Below are positions 9,122 through 18,175 of a DNA stretch of 59,748 nt, piece after piece. Below the pieces are notes generated by a model. The model was not told the origin of the DNA and ran no database searches. It saw only the letters and a program-made list of their open reading frames with translations. The stretch spans positions 1-59,748 of the forward strand of contig JASJDZ010000015.1 in the NCBI GenBank assembly GCA_030065575.1, read 5' to 3'. A program made the translations under genes and the position numbers. Position 1 is the first letter of the stretch. Every line of letters starts with the position of its first letter. Source of the DNA: Acidimicrobiia bacterium (lineage in GTDB: Bacteria > Actinomycetota > Acidimicrobiia > Spongiisociales > UBA5794).

Positions 9122-9378
9122 GCCCCGGTCCCTGCGGTCGGTCGCATAATGGCAGCGCCCCTCCGCTGTGTCCGCATTTGCCGGAGGTTTGTGGGAAAAG
9201 CGCGAAATCTTTCCTTATCTCCGACCACCCAACGTGATCAGCCGACCACTAATCTTGGCCACGTCGACGTTGTGTCGATGCCTGAGGCTCGGGGCAACCC
9301 GGGCCCGGAATGCGGCAGTGCGGGGGATCGTATTCCACGAAGTAGGGCGATGCATCCCGGTAGGGGGTGATGGTCGCC
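9122..9378. other. Intergenic region upstream of the purine operon
   Basis: 257 bp between purL and the sulfurtransferase gene, both on the minus strand, so it should hold the purine operon promoter. On the minus strand a weak candidate is GCGGAC, 18 bp, CATTAT, about 22 bp before the purL ATG. I recognise no riboswitch or PurR-like palindrome. The only clear structure is the hairpin at 9342-9382. Confidence 0.4.
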
Positions 9379-9382
9379 CTAC
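9342..9382 (-). terminator. Possible terminator after the sulfurtransferase gene
   Basis: A perfect 9-bp inverted repeat, GTAGGGCGA (9342-9350) and TCGCCCTAC (9374-9382), with a 23-nt loop. It overlaps the sulfurtransferase stop codon. No U-tract follows, so intrinsic termination is doubtful. Confidence 0.3.
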
Positions 9383-10182
9383 TTCTCTTCTCCCTCGATC
9401 CAACCGCTCCATGAGCCGGGATAAAGAAGGGCGTCCTCGATTCCCGCAATCGCCATGGCCAGGATGTTGCTGCACGCGGTCACTCCGCTGCCGCAGTAGC
9501 AAACAACCCGGGCCGATGTATCGACGGCGGCATACCTTTCTTGCAGCTGCTCAACCGGCAGGAAGCGGCCGGATTCGTCGGTGTTGCCCTGGTAGGGGAT
9601 GTTGAATGACCCGGGGATATGCCCGGCGATGGGATCAATCGGTTCGATCTCGCCGCGGTGCCGCTCCGGGGCGCGGGCGTCGATGAGGAACAGGCGCTCG
9701 GTGCCATCCGCAACTGTTCCCCTCTCGATGGTGCCAGACCATTCCGAAGCGAGGTTCAGTTCCGAGGTATCCCAAACCGGTACTTCGGTCGTTGTCGATC
9801 GAAACTCAGCAACCCAGGCCTCCCATCCCCCGTCGAGCACAACGACGGATTCGTGCCCCAGCGATCGAAGCATCCACCAGAGGCGTGCTGCGATGCTGGC
9901 GTCGTGCTGGTCGTAGACAACCACCTGGTGGTGATCGCCGATGCCGAGTCCCTCGAGCTTTGCGGCAAACCGGGCAGGCTCGGGCAGCGGATGGCGCCCC
10001 GGCCCGACGGTGCCGGTGAGATCGTCGTCGAGCGACAGGTACCGCGAACCCGGTATGTGACCGGCCTCGTACTCGGACCGGCCCCGGGTCGGCTCGGCCA
10101 AGTAGAAGCGAGTATCGACAACTCTGATGTCTTCGTCGTGGAGTTGCTCCCCGAGCCAATCGGTGGTGACTAGCGGCGCCAC
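9379..10182 (-). CDS. Thiosulfate / 3-mercaptopyruvate sulfurtransferase
   Basis: About 267 aa with two rhodanese domains. The N-terminal one is inactive (WLGEQL...VVDTRFYL...GHIPGS). The C-terminal one has the active-site loop CYCGSGVTA, a CGSGVT form typical of mercaptopyruvate sulfurtransferases. I choose GTG at 10182 (VAPLVTTDW) as start, overlapping the aldehyde dehydrogenase gene by 13 bp; the open frame continues to 10242, but that part is a shadow of the upstream gene. It is the third gene of a 12175-9379 transcription unit. The exact sulfur donor cannot be read from sequence. Confidence 0.88.
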   Translation of the reverse strand: MAPLVTTDWLGEQLHDEDIRVVDTRFYLAEPTRGRSEYEAGHIPGSRYLSLDDDLTGTVGPGRHPLPEPARFAAKLEGLGIGDHHQVVVYDQHDASIAARLWWMLRSLGHESVVVLDGGWEAWVAEFRSTTTEVPVWDTSELNLASEWSGTIERGTVADGTERLFLIDARAPERHRGEIEPIDPIAGHIPGSFNIPYQGNTDESGRFLPVEQLQERYAAVDTSARVVCYCGSGVTACSNILAMAIAGIEDALLYPGSWSGWIEGEEK

Positions 10183-11654
10183 GAGAACAGTGTCCTGGCG
10201 AGGCCGATCCAGTAGCCGGGTCGCACGGTGCGGGGTAGCCACGCTCGGATCAGCTTGGTTGTCGGCTGGAACGAAGCGACGGTGATCGACCGATGGATCG
10301 TGAACGCCTTGATTCCTTCCTCACCGAGCTGGCCGTTCAACCCGGATTCGCCGATTCCCCCGAACTTGATGCTGGGCACGACGAAGTTGATCACGTGGTC
10401 GTTCACCGCGACCGTGCCGGTTTTCATCCGGGCGGCTACTGCTGCGCCGCGGGACCGGTTCTTGGTCCAGACAGATCCGTGCAGGCCGTACGGCGTGTCG
10501 TTGGCCAGCTCCAATGCCTCGGCCTCGTCGGTGACCCGCATGATGGGAATGATCGGGCCGAAGGTCTCGTCGCGCATGAGATCCATCGAGTGGTCGACGT
10601 TCTCCATCAGCGTTGGCTCGAAGTAGACGCCGTGGTCGGTTTCGATTCGATTGCCGCCCCTGACGATGTGTGCTCCGCGGGAAACCGCGTCGCGGACGTG
10701 ACTCTCGATCGCGTCGGCCTGGCCCGGCCAAATCATGGGGCCGATGTCCGACTTGTCGCCGGTCCCTGCGCTCAGCCTGTCGATGGCTTTGATCGCCTCG
10801 GCCATGAACTCGTCGTACACCTCGTCCACTACGTATACGCGCTCAACACCGACGCACATCTGACCGGCGTTGAAACAGCCAAACGTCACTGCCGCCTTGG
10901 CTGCGTCCTTGATGTTGGCGTCCTCGAGCACGATCTGGGCATCGCTACTGCTGAGCTCGAGCACGACCGGTTTCAGCATCGGCGCGGCCGCGTTGGCCAC
11001 CTTCTTCCCCGCATCTGTGGATCCGGTGAAAGAAATGATGTCCGTGTCGGCGTTGACCAGAGCCGCCCCGGTATCGCCTCCACCGTGGATGACCTGGACG
11101 ACGTTGGCCGGCATTCCGGCTTCTTCTGCGATGTCCTGGATGAGCTGACCCGATAGTGGGGTGATCTCCGACGGCTTGATTACAACCGTGCACCCCGCAC
11201 TGAGTGCCTGGATCGCCGACATCAGCGGTAGGTAGAAGGGGTAGTTCCAAGGGGAGATGATTCCGGCTACGCCCAGCGGGTGATACTCCGTCCATCCCTT
11301 GGTGATCACGAAGGGCCAGCGGGCAGCCTTCCGGGGCCGAAGCAACTCGCCCGCCTTGCGGGTGAAGAAGTCGAGTGCGGTGAGAGCTCCGATCAACTCG
11401 AGATGTGCGTCGTTGCGGTGCTTGCCGGTCTCGAAAACCAGTACGTCGGCAATGCGGTCCATGGAGCGCAGCACCTGCTTGGCGAACGCACGAAGGTAGG
11501 GCTTGCGCTCGGCGTGACTGAGCTTCCCCCAGTCACCGAATGCGGCCCGCGATTTCGCGACGACGGCGGCTACCGCGTCTGGAGGTGTCACCGGTACCGT
11601 GCCTGTGGTCTCGCCGGTGAGCGGACTGCGCGGAGTCAGCCACTCGGTACTCAC
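10170..11654 (-). CDS. NAD(P)-dependent aldehyde dehydrogenase
   Basis: 494 aa, ALDH superfamily, resembling succinate-semialdehyde dehydrogenases. The catalytic Cys is in FGCFNAGQMCVGVERVYV and the general-base Glu in VVLELSSSDAQIV, where the common LELGGK reads LELSSS. FTGSTDAGKKV is the cofactor-binding turn and SPWNYPF the substrate-channel motif. The last 25 residues are basic and aromatic (RAWLPRTVRPGYWIG) and may touch membrane. The start overlaps the stop of the preceding gene (ATGA, 11651-11654). The physiological substrate is unknown. Confidence 0.9.
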   Translation of the reverse strand: MSTEWLTPRSPLTGETTGTVPVTPPDAVAAVVAKSRAAFGDWGKLSHAERKPYLRAFAKQVLRSMDRIADVLVFETGKHRNDAHLELIGALTALDFFTRKAGELLRPRKAARWPFVITKGWTEYHPLGVAGIISPWNYPFYLPLMSAIQALSAGCTVVIKPSEITPLSGQLIQDIAEEAGMPANVVQVIHGGGDTGAALVNADTDIISFTGSTDAGKKVANAAAPMLKPVVLELSSSDAQIVLEDANIKDAAKAAVTFGCFNAGQMCVGVERVYVVDEVYDEFMAEAIKAIDRLSAGTGDKSDIGPMIWPGQADAIESHVRDAVSRGAHIVRGGNRIETDHGVYFEPTLMENVDHSMDLMRDETFGPIIPIMRVTDEAEALELANDTPYGLHGSVWTKNRSRGAAVAARMKTGTVAVNDHVINFVVPSIKFGGIGESGLNGQLGEEGIKAFTIHRSITVASFQPTTKLIRAWLPRTVRPGYWIGLARTLFSWRR

Positions 11655-12175
11655 TCGGGCTCACCTTCGGCGGGTGACGCAATCAGTGTGGCGGGGGCTG
11701 CGGCCGCTTCCCACGGTCGAGCGACCACTTGCCAGGCAAGAGCGACCACCAGCAGCGGCACTCCCAGCGGCGCATCGATCATGACCCGGTTGTAGGAAAC
11801 CAGTGAACCGGTGATCTGAGCAACGGAGGTGCCTCCAACTGCGATGTGCCAGCGTCGGGGCCGGGGATCGCTGATCAGCTCATAAGCCCACTTCTGCGAT
11901 TCGATCTCCCAGCGGCGCCCGAACCAGGAGGTGCGTATGATGCGGGCAAGCTCGTTTCCGTCTCTGTCGAGGGCGACAACGACCGAACGCCCATCGGGGG
12001 TTAGCGTCGCCTCCTCGCCGCTCGGCAGCTGAATCCGGCTGATGTGGAGGCGACCGAGCCTGCGTAGCTGAGCCAGTTCCTCATCGTTGGCGAACAACCG
12101 CCATCGGTTCGAACCGAGAGAGCTGCGTAACTGACCCTGTCCGTAGACGGTTGTGTGAAGACCGCGTTCTGCCAT
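11651..12175 (-). CDS. Uncharacterised protein, possibly LURP-one/scramblase-like
   Basis: 174 aa. No catalytic motif is recognised. The middle part alternates polar and hydrophobic residues, with a WEIES segment and a late SYNRVMIDAPLGVPLLVVALAW stretch, loosely like the beta-barrel LURP-one/scramblase fold; that comparison is weak. There is one possible hydrophobic helix near residues 136-152 and an Ala/Pro/Glu tail. It is the first gene of the unit with aldehyde dehydrogenase (ATGA overlap) and sulfurtransferase. It seems to start leaderless from TACCGT at 12183-12188. Confidence 0.6.
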   Translation of the reverse strand: MAERGLHTTVYGQGQLRSSLGSNRWRLFANDEELAQLRRLGRLHISRIQLPSGEEATLTPDGRSVVVALDRDGNELARIIRTSWFGRRWEIESQKWAYELISDPRPRRWHIAVGGTSVAQITGSLVSYNRVMIDAPLGVPLLVVALAWQVVARPWEAAAAPATLIASPAEGEPE

Positions 12176-12188
12176 GAGGCAAACGGTA
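12176..12188 (-). promoter_or_regulatory. Candidate leaderless promoter, gene at 12175
   Basis: On the minus strand TACCGT (12183-12188) is followed by 7 bases and then the ATG. No Shine-Dalgarno lies between. The geometry fits a -10 box placing the transcript start at the start codon. Confidence 0.5.
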
Positions 12189-12228
12189 CTAGGTGAATGG
12201 CTGCGGGACGTCGGCCAAGCCGTACCTG

Positions 12229-12240
12229 TATCGTCTTGGT
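12229..12240 (+). promoter_or_regulatory. Candidate leaderless promoter, exonuclease gene
   Basis: TATCGT (12229-12234), six bases, then ATG at 12241, with no Shine-Dalgarno. It is divergent from the candidate at 12176-12188. Confidence 0.5.
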
Positions 12241-13110
12241 ATGAAGCTTCATCTCATGGACGGAACCTACGAGTTGTTCCGTAACCACTTCGGTTCGCCC
12301 ACCCGCACCGATCCGTCGGGTCGGGAAGTGGGCGGGGTATACGGGATCATCACTTCGACCCTGGCGCTGCTCAACGAGCCGGGTGTCACCCATCTCGCGG
12401 CGGCGTTCGATACGGTCATCGAGTCATTCAGGAACGAGGTGTATCCCGAGTACAAGTCGGGTGAAGGCATCGCCGAGGAGCTTCTCGAACAGTTTCCGCT
12501 GGCCGAGCGTGCCATGGATGCGCTCGGGGTGACCGTGTGGTCGATGGTGGAGTTCGAGGCTGATGACGCTCTTGCCACTGCAGCCTGGCGCTGGGTCCCT
12601 GAGGTGGACCAGGTCGTTGTGCTCACTCCCGACAAGGATCTGGCGCAGTGCTACGGCAACCCAAAGATCGTCGGCTACGACCGGCGCAAGCGTTCCTTCA
12701 TCGACAGCGCGGCGGTACAGGAGAAGTTCGGCATTCTGCCGGTGTCGATACCGGACTACCTCGCATTGGTCGGCGATTCCGCCGACGGATTGCCCGGGCT
12801 GTCCGGTTGGGGGGCCAAATCAACGGCGACCGTCCTCGACCGCTACGTGCATCTGGAGAACATCCCGCTCGATGACGCCCGGTGGGAGGTGTCCGTGCGG
12901 AGCTCAACCAAACTGGCCGACACGTTGCGGGAGCGTATGGGTGATGCGCTCCTGTTCCGATTCCTTGCCCAGCTGCGGCCGGACGTTCCGCTGGTCGAAG
13001 ATCTCGCGGACCTCGAGTGGAAGGGAGTGCGGCGGGAGCCTTTCCTCGAGCTGTGCGACGAGCTCGGGTTCTCCGGTCTCGAGAATCGGCCCCATCGCTG
13101 GCTCGACTGA
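12241..13110 (+). CDS. 5'-3' exonuclease (FEN/PolA N-terminal family)
   Basis: 289 aa, a stand-alone protein resembling the 5'-nuclease domain of DNA polymerase I. Metal-binding acidic residues are seen in MDGTYELF, VEFEADDALATAA, TPDKDLAQC and LVGDSADGLPG, followed by the helix-hairpin-helix GWGAKSTATVL. It would cleave 5' flaps or RNA primers. I start at ATG 12241 (MKLHLMDG); the open frame begins at 12193, but the first 16 codons do not look conserved. It is convergent with the methyltransferase gene, with the two stops inside the perfect palindrome GACTGAGCTCAGTC (13105-13118). Confidence 0.9.
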   Translation: MKLHLMDGTYELFRNHFGSPTRTDPSGREVGGVYGIITSTLALLNEPGVTHLAAAFDTVIESFRNEVYPEYKSGEGIAEELLEQFPLAERAMDALGVTVWSMVEFEADDALATAAWRWVPEVDQVVVLTPDKDLAQCYGNPKIVGYDRRKRSFIDSAAVQEKFGILPVSIPDYLALVGDSADGLPGLSGWGAKSTATVLDRYVHLENIPLDDARWEVSVRSSTKLADTLRERMGDALLFRFLAQLRPDVPLVEDLADLEWKGVRREPFLELCDELGFSGLENRPHRWLD

Positions 13111-13112
13111 GC

Positions 13113-14495
13113 TCAGTCTCCGTGCCGGCGAATGTGATAGAGCGTACGGGTGGGGCTCACCTGGCGCTCGGCCACGACCTTGCCGCCTGCGGCGACGTAC
13201 TCCTCAAAATGCTGCTGTGAGTACGGAGCCAGGTCCGAGGTTCGACTCGCTGAGATCCGCTTTGCCATCGGATCGTCCGGGGACACGAACTCGACGACCG
13301 ACTCCGGGCTGAAGTCGAGGATTGTGGCGACGACACTCTCCAGGGGGATTCCCGCTCCGAGACTGAGGTGGTGCACCACTGCCAGCCACGTGGCGAAGTC
13401 GGGGCGGACCCTTTCAGTGAAGGCCTTCCGCTCCCGTCCCTGCCATCCGAATGCCGGGGTGGGATTTGTGATATCGATCACGAGCGGCGTCAGGTTCTCG
13501 ATCTCCGACCGCTTTGTCTCGGCGTAGAGGGCATCGATGGCGCCCGGGTCGAAGTCGATTCCGAGTGTCTGCTCGAAGTGCCTGGCGAGGATCTTGGTGA
13601 ACAGGCCGGCGTTGGCGCCAACATCGACAGCGGTGGATCGAGCTTGGACCCGTCCGGCGCTCTCATCGACGAACGCCGTCTTGGCTACGGCTTGCTGTTG
13701 CTCATACGGGGTAGCTTCTTCGTATGTGGCCCATGTGCTTGGTGCCGATGATTCCAGATCGGAGACCAACGACTTCATCCTCTGCATAGTGGCGATGACT
13801 GCACTGCGGGGTAGCGCCATTCGCCCGACCGCACGGCGTCGATCGGTGTCCATCCGGGCCGCTCTCTGCTCCATTCTGCTGCGTAGCCGAACGTGGCTGA
13901 GGATTCCCTTGTGGATGCCGGACCTCCCTCGCAGCAGGCGATTCAGCTCGACGATCGGAATGCCCTCCGTCTGGCCGCTCAGGTAGCGCTGAAACGCGAT
14001 CCCGGCGTGCGCCTCGAGCATCAGAGGGGCAAGGAAGTGGTCGCAGAACTGGCCGTACGCGGTCCAGATCCCTTTCTCGCCAAACTCCTCCAGGGAGGTG
14101 ATATCGATGATGAGTGGCCGCGTTCCCTCGTAGACCACATTGAATGCGGAAGCATCCTTGAGAATGAAGCCCTGCTCCATTGCCAGAAGGTTGGCGTCCA
14201 GGGTGGCCAGCGCCGCATCCCGCAGCATTGCAAAGGACCACTCGGATGGGTAGTTGATGGTCGGAACGCGTCGAGATTCGATGACCGCAGTTGCCGGCAG
14301 TCCCTCCGGTGCTGTGATCTCGTCGTTGGGCCAGCTTTCAACGAAGAGGTCTTTCGCAACGAGTGTGTCGAGCAGTCCGACTTCCCGCGCCTTGCGGTCG
14401 GCGGCGGCAGCGGTCTCGTCGAGACCGCGGAAGACGCGCCCGTCGTGATAGAAGACGCGCGCTGCAGGATCGCGAAAGGACCCGTGCTCGATCAT
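13113..14495 (-). CDS. NoeA-like SAM-dependent methyltransferase
   Basis: 460 aa. The C-terminal half (about 260-430) is a class I methyltransferase: VDVGANAGLFTKILA is motif I, followed by LGIDFDPGAID and, further on, ATWLAVVHHLSLGAGIPLE. The N-terminal half contains MEQGFILKDASAFNVVYEGTRPLIIDITSLE, a kinase-like loop seen in NoeA-type nodulation methyltransferases. The substrate is unknown. The start overlaps the 65-codon gene upstream (ATGA, 14492-14495), and a membrane sulfatase-like gene precedes both. Context suggests work on a cell-surface glycan or lipid; that is inference. Confidence 0.8.
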   Translation of the reverse strand: MIEHGSFRDPAARVFYHDGRVFRGLDETAAAADRKAREVGLLDTLVAKDLFVESWPNDEITAPEGLPATAVIESRRVPTINYPSEWSFAMLRDAALATLDANLLAMEQGFILKDASAFNVVYEGTRPLIIDITSLEEFGEKGIWTAYGQFCDHFLAPLMLEAHAGIAFQRYLSGQTEGIPIVELNRLLRGRSGIHKGILSHVRLRSRMEQRAARMDTDRRRAVGRMALPRSAVIATMQRMKSLVSDLESSAPSTWATYEEATPYEQQQAVAKTAFVDESAGRVQARSTAVDVGANAGLFTKILARHFEQTLGIDFDPGAIDALYAETKRSEIENLTPLVIDITNPTPAFGWQGRERKAFTERVRPDFATWLAVVHHLSLGAGIPLESVVATILDFSPESVVEFVSPDDPMAKRISASRTSDLAPYSQQHFEEYVAAGGKVVAERQVSPTRTLYHIRRHGD

Positions 14496-14689
14496 TCGGC
14501 GGTGGCCGTCTCCTCGGTGACCTCTTCCGCCTGGCGCTCTTCCTCGGGCTCCGCAGAGTCTGTCTTGCGGCGAAGACGGTTCATGCGCAACTTGGCGGCA
14601 GCGGCAATCCCGGCAGTACCGGCGAGTGCGATTTGGGCAAGGGTCGCACCCGTTCCCGGGTCGAGGTACAAGATCACTGGATCGGGCAT
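14492..14689 (-). CDS. Small LDPGTG-motif membrane protein
   Basis: 65 aa. It opens with VILYLDPGTGATLAQIALAG, one transmembrane segment (about 14-34), then a basic patch and an acidic Glu-rich tail. Small YLDPGTGS-type membrane proteins are often encoded beside sulfatase-like hydrolases and methyltransferases, as here. No biochemical role is known to me. AAAGGA lies five bases upstream of the ATG. It overlaps the methyltransferase start by 4 bp, so the two are probably co-translated. Confidence 0.75.
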   Translation of the reverse strand: MPDPVILYLDPGTGATLAQIALAGTAGIAAAAKLRMNRLRRKTDSAEPEEERQAEEVTEETATAE

Positions 14690-14777
14690 TGGTGTCCTTT
14701 CGTCACCGATTCATCGGCACGGAGCCTATCTATCTGAAGGCCATGTCAAATGCACTCAACTCTCCTGGTGCTGGAGT

Positions 14778-16322
14778 CTATTGCCCGGGATAGATAGCGG
14801 GGATCCGTTCGGTGATGTCGCTGACTTCGCCGAACTTGTCCTCGGTCGCCCACAGCGAGCGATCGGGAAGCATCTCGGCTTCCGACCCCTGGGAGCAAGC
14901 GACAACCGCCCGTGCCCCGTTGATCGGGGTCATGGCCGGGTAGACCAACTCCTTGCACCCCGGCAGTCGGTAAGCGCTCATGATGCCCATCCGCTCGTAG
15001 AAGGCATGGGGGATGCTCACGGGCTCGCTGTTGCCGAAGGCGAGTGCCGATTCGGATCCGTGGTCGCCGGTGACCATCACGATTGTGTCCGGGCGATCGG
15101 TCAGGATCTGGTCGAGGCCCTCGAGAACCAGGTTGTTGACACACTCCAATTGATCGACGAACAGATCGCCTCCCAGGGCCACAGTTTCCGGGCTGGTGGC
15201 GTCGAAGCCCGATTGAGGTGGCGACGCCTGGAGCTCACATTGTGGGTTCAACAGGAACGGTTGGTGAGGAACCAGCGCATGGAATACGGTCAGCAATGGC
15301 CGGTCCTGTCCGCCGTCGGTCGCATGGGACCCGAAATCCTCCAGATGGGAGAAGGAGACGCTGACGAACGGGTTGGGGCGCACCGCCCCGTAAATCGGGG
15401 CGAAGATCGTAGTTCGGCTCAGGTTCCACAGCGCTCGCTCGGCAATGCCGTCCCGCACACAGTTGTCTACGTACGGGCTGCACCTCGACCCCTGCCAGGC
15501 ATTCTCGTAGTAGGAGATCTCGTAACCCCGCTCCTTGAACGCCCGCAGCAGAGGGGAGTCGCCGGCTAGAGCATGTCGCATTGCGGCTCGCTCGTCGTCG
15601 TCGATCGGTCCCACATCGAACACGTAGTCGAGGGCGAGCATCGAGGACAGAGCACCGTAGGTGTAGCTGTAGTTGGCTTGAGCGCGGTCAGCGATCACGA
15701 ACCCCATCGTTTCCAGATCGCCGAGGAAGCCGGAGTTGTCGTACCCGAAGACGGAGTCGAGGACATCGGCCCGGGGGTAGCCGTCGAGAACGAGGAGGAG
15801 AACATCCGGTTGCCCGGGGCCCGCAGCGGATTCTGTGCCGCCGGCGGGGATGCGAGGGGTGACTGATGCGGTGACGAACACGAGGATCAGGACCACTCCC
15901 CACAGCCCAATCGCAGTGATCATGGCAAACGCACGGTCCTGGCCCAGGCGAGCGGCCAGCCACAGCATCAGGCCGGCGACGGCTACCGGGATCACGTCTC
16001 CGAGCAGTCCGATGGGAATGATGTCGACAATCGCTTGCCCCCCACTCGTGAGAATCCACCACTGGAACAGAACAAGCAGTGTCATGGTGGTCATCGACAG
16101 CGACCAGCGCAGTCGGCGGCCGGAACTGAAGTAGATGATCGCAAAGACCACAGCAGCGGCCACGGCGGCAAACACATCAATGGTGATGCCAAGCCGCAAC
16201 TGGGCAGCGAGTGGGTAGCCCGATGCGATCCACGAGAGACCGGGCAGTAGGACTGCGGCGAGCACAGGGAGGGCCCAGAGGAGGTCCTGCCTGGTCATGC
16301 GAGTCCTAGTTCCCGCAGTCAT
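14778..16322 (-). CDS. Membrane-anchored sulfatase-like hydrolase/transferase
   Basis: 514 aa. Four or five transmembrane helices fill the first 170 residues. An extracytoplasmic alkaline-phosphatase-superfamily domain follows: metal ligands in DVLLLVLDGYPRAD, a possible nucleophile in YTYGALSSMLALDY, FHALVPHQPF, and VTGDHGSES. Relatives are sulfatases, phosphoethanolamine transferases and LTA-synthase-like enzymes. I start at ATG 16322, with GGAGG 8 bases upstream; the open frame extends to 16658 but overlaps the permease gene. It sits 44 bp after that permease and 88 bp before the LDPGTG gene. Confidence 0.85.
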   Translation of the reverse strand: MTAGTRTRMTRQDLLWALPVLAAVLLPGLSWIASGYPLAAQLRLGITIDVFAAVAAAVVFAIIYFSSGRRLRWSLSMTTMTLLVLFQWWILTSGGQAIVDIIPIGLLGDVIPVAVAGLMLWLAARLGQDRAFAMITAIGLWGVVLILVFVTASVTPRIPAGGTESAAGPGQPDVLLLVLDGYPRADVLDSVFGYDNSGFLGDLETMGFVIADRAQANYSYTYGALSSMLALDYVFDVGPIDDDERAAMRHALAGDSPLLRAFKERGYEISYYENAWQGSRCSPYVDNCVRDGIAERALWNLSRTTIFAPIYGAVRPNPFVSVSFSHLEDFGSHATDGGQDRPLLTVFHALVPHQPFLLNPQCELQASPPQSGFDATSPETVALGGDLFVDQLECVNNLVLEGLDQILTDRPDTIVMVTGDHGSESALAFGNSEPVSIPHAFYERMGIMSAYRLPGCKELVYPAMTPINGARAVVACSQGSEAEMLPDRSLWATEDKFGEVSDITERIPAIYPGQ

Positions 16323-16366
16323 TCCGTTTCCTCCAACCTCGGCACCACCTGGTGCTCCAGAGCGAT

Positions 16367-17188
16367 CTACTCCGCACCCATTCCGAGCAAGCTCTCCCGA
16401 TTCAGTGATCGTGAGCCGGAGATCAGGCCTCCGGCCGCAAGAACCCAGGCGACGAGCCCGACACTGAATGCGGCCACCACCGGATCGATCAGCAGGCCAC
16501 TGGACACTGCGTAGGCCGCCATGATCACCGGAAGAGAAACGAGCGTAGCTGCCTGTTGGGCCGCCGCAGTGCTGCGCACTTTGGATGACACCCACAGAAT
16601 CACCGAGAGCGCTACGACGATGAATGGGGGCACTACCCACAGGATGAGGATCCACCAACCTGCAGTTGGGAAGAACCAGCCGCCGATCAGTGGGCCTACC
16701 TTGACGTTGACCAGTACTGCGTAGATCGAGAATCCAACCGCGGTAGCGAGGAATCCGGGGACCAGGCTGGCCAGCATCTTGCCGACGAAGATTTCACGAA
16801 CCGTGAGGGGTGAGTGAGCGAGGAACTCTCCCGTGCCGCGCTCTCTCTCGCCGACGATCGAATGCGCGCCGACGGCCGATGAGATAGTCAGCGGAACGAC
16901 GATCGCCACCGGCGCCAGCAGGTAGACAGCCAGCATGTAGGCACCGCGGGCCGCCGGGGTGTCGCCGACGACATTCTCCTGAACCGGTCCGGGCAGAGAC
17001 TGGAGGACCTCACCTATCTTGTTGACCAGGTCGCTGCTCGTTGTGGAGGTGACGACGGTCAGCAATCCGTAGGGGAGTATCACGAAGAAGACCATGGCCA
17101 GGACACCCATCGGGATCCAATAGTCGAGGCTCTTGAAGAGGCGGCTCAGGTCGATGCGGGCCACCGTGAGAACGCGGTCTCTCCTCAT
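16367..17188 (-). CDS. ABC-2 type transporter permease
   Basis: 273 aa with about six transmembrane helices. It has the ABC-2 layout: an N-terminal cytoplasmic segment, one helix, an extracytoplasmic loop of about 50 residues, then five helices. VGERERGTGEFLAHSPLTVREIFVGKML is the cytoplasmic coupling region typical of this family. The start overlaps the ATPase stop (ATGA, 17185-17188), so the pair forms one exporter. The substrate is unknown; the adjoining sulfatase-like and methyltransferase genes hint at an envelope component. Confidence 0.88.
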   Translation of the reverse strand: MRRDRVLTVARIDLSRLFKSLDYWIPMGVLAMVFFVILPYGLLTVVTSTTSSDLVNKIGEVLQSLPGPVQENVVGDTPAARGAYMLAVYLLAPVAIVVPLTISSAVGAHSIVGERERGTGEFLAHSPLTVREIFVGKMLASLVPGFLATAVGFSIYAVLVNVKVGPLIGGWFFPTAGWWILILWVVPPFIVVALSVILWVSSKVRSTAAAQQAATLVSLPVIMAAYAVSSGLLIDPVVAAFSVGLVAWVLAAGGLISGSRSLNRESLLGMGAE

Positions 17189-18144
17189 GAGACCTCCCTC
17201 AGTGCTTGCGGTCGATCATCAGGGGCTCGCGACCCCTCCCGCAACGATCGTTGCATTTCGAAGTAGAGGGTTTCCAGCGTCGGGTTGTCGGGCTCGACTC
17301 GCGTGAGCCGGGCACCGGCGGCAACCAGGTCGGCGACGAGATCGGGTAGCCGATCGAGGTGGGTGAGGCGGACGTGGACTGATCCGTTCCAATCAGCAGA
17401 CACCACGTGCTGATGAGCATCCAGCCGGGCGAGAGCTGCCCTGTCTTCAGCGTCGATGATCACTGCGGGATTGGTCACAAAGCGATCGGCGAGGTCTTCC
17501 TGACTGCCGACGATGCGCGCCTGCCCGGCGCCCATCAGCACTACCTGATCGGCCACGCCTTCGGCCTCGTGGAGAAGGTGAGTGCACAAGACGATGGTCC
17601 TGCCCTTACCGGCCAGTTCCCGGATCAGGTTCAGCACAGCACGGGCCGACTCCGGATCGAGCCCGGCAGTTGGCTCGTCGAGCAGGAGCACCTGGGGGTC
17701 GTGCAGCACCGCTCGAGCCAATGCCAACCGGGTCCGCATTCCGGTGGAGTACCCGGCTACGTCCAGGTCGAGAGCATCGTCGATACCGAACCGCTCCGCC
17801 GCGGGAAGGATGGCGGCGTGATCGGCTCCGAAGATGTCCGCAGTGAACCGGAGGTTGTCCCAACCGTTGAGGCGATCGTACAGAGCGGGCTTCGGAGGAA
17901 CCACGGCGCTGCGGGAGCGGACTTCGTCGCCGTCTCGGATCGGATCGAGACCCAGGACCCGGATTGCACCCTCATCGCAACCCAGTGCCCCGGTGGCGAG
18001 GCGGACGGTTGTGGTCTTTCCGGCGCCGTTGGGGCCGAGCAGAACGGTGATAGTGCCCTCAGGAACGGTGAGAGTCAGATCATCTACTGCGGTGATGTCG
18101 CCAAAACGACGAGTGACATTGGTGAGTTCAATTGCAGGAGGCAT
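17185..18144 (-). CDS. ABC transporter ATP-binding protein
   Basis: 319 aa. Walker A is GPNGAGKTTT, the signature is YSTGMRTRLALARA, Walker B is VLLLDEPTAGLD, and the H-loop is CTHLLHEAE. The C-terminal 80 residues form the accessory domain common in ABC-2 exporter ATPases. The partner permease follows with a 4-bp overlap. The glycogen branching enzyme gene ends 31 bp upstream, so both could share a transcript, although their functions seem unrelated. Confidence 0.92.
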   Translation of the reverse strand: MPPAIELTNVTRRFGDITAVDDLTLTVPEGTITVLLGPNGAGKTTTVRLATGALGCDEGAIRVLGLDPIRDGDEVRSRSAVVPPKPALYDRLNGWDNLRFTADIFGADHAAILPAAERFGIDDALDLDVAGYSTGMRTRLALARAVLHDPQVLLLDEPTAGLDPESARAVLNLIRELAGKGRTIVLCTHLLHEAEGVADQVVLMGAGQARIVGSQEDLADRFVTNPAVIIDAEDRAALARLDAHQHVVSADWNGSVHVRLTHLDRLPDLVADLVAAGARLTRVEPDNPTLETLYFEMQRSLREGSRAPDDRPQALREVS

Positions 18145-18175
18145 GGTCAGCCTTATCGGCCGATCTGCCGGTCTT

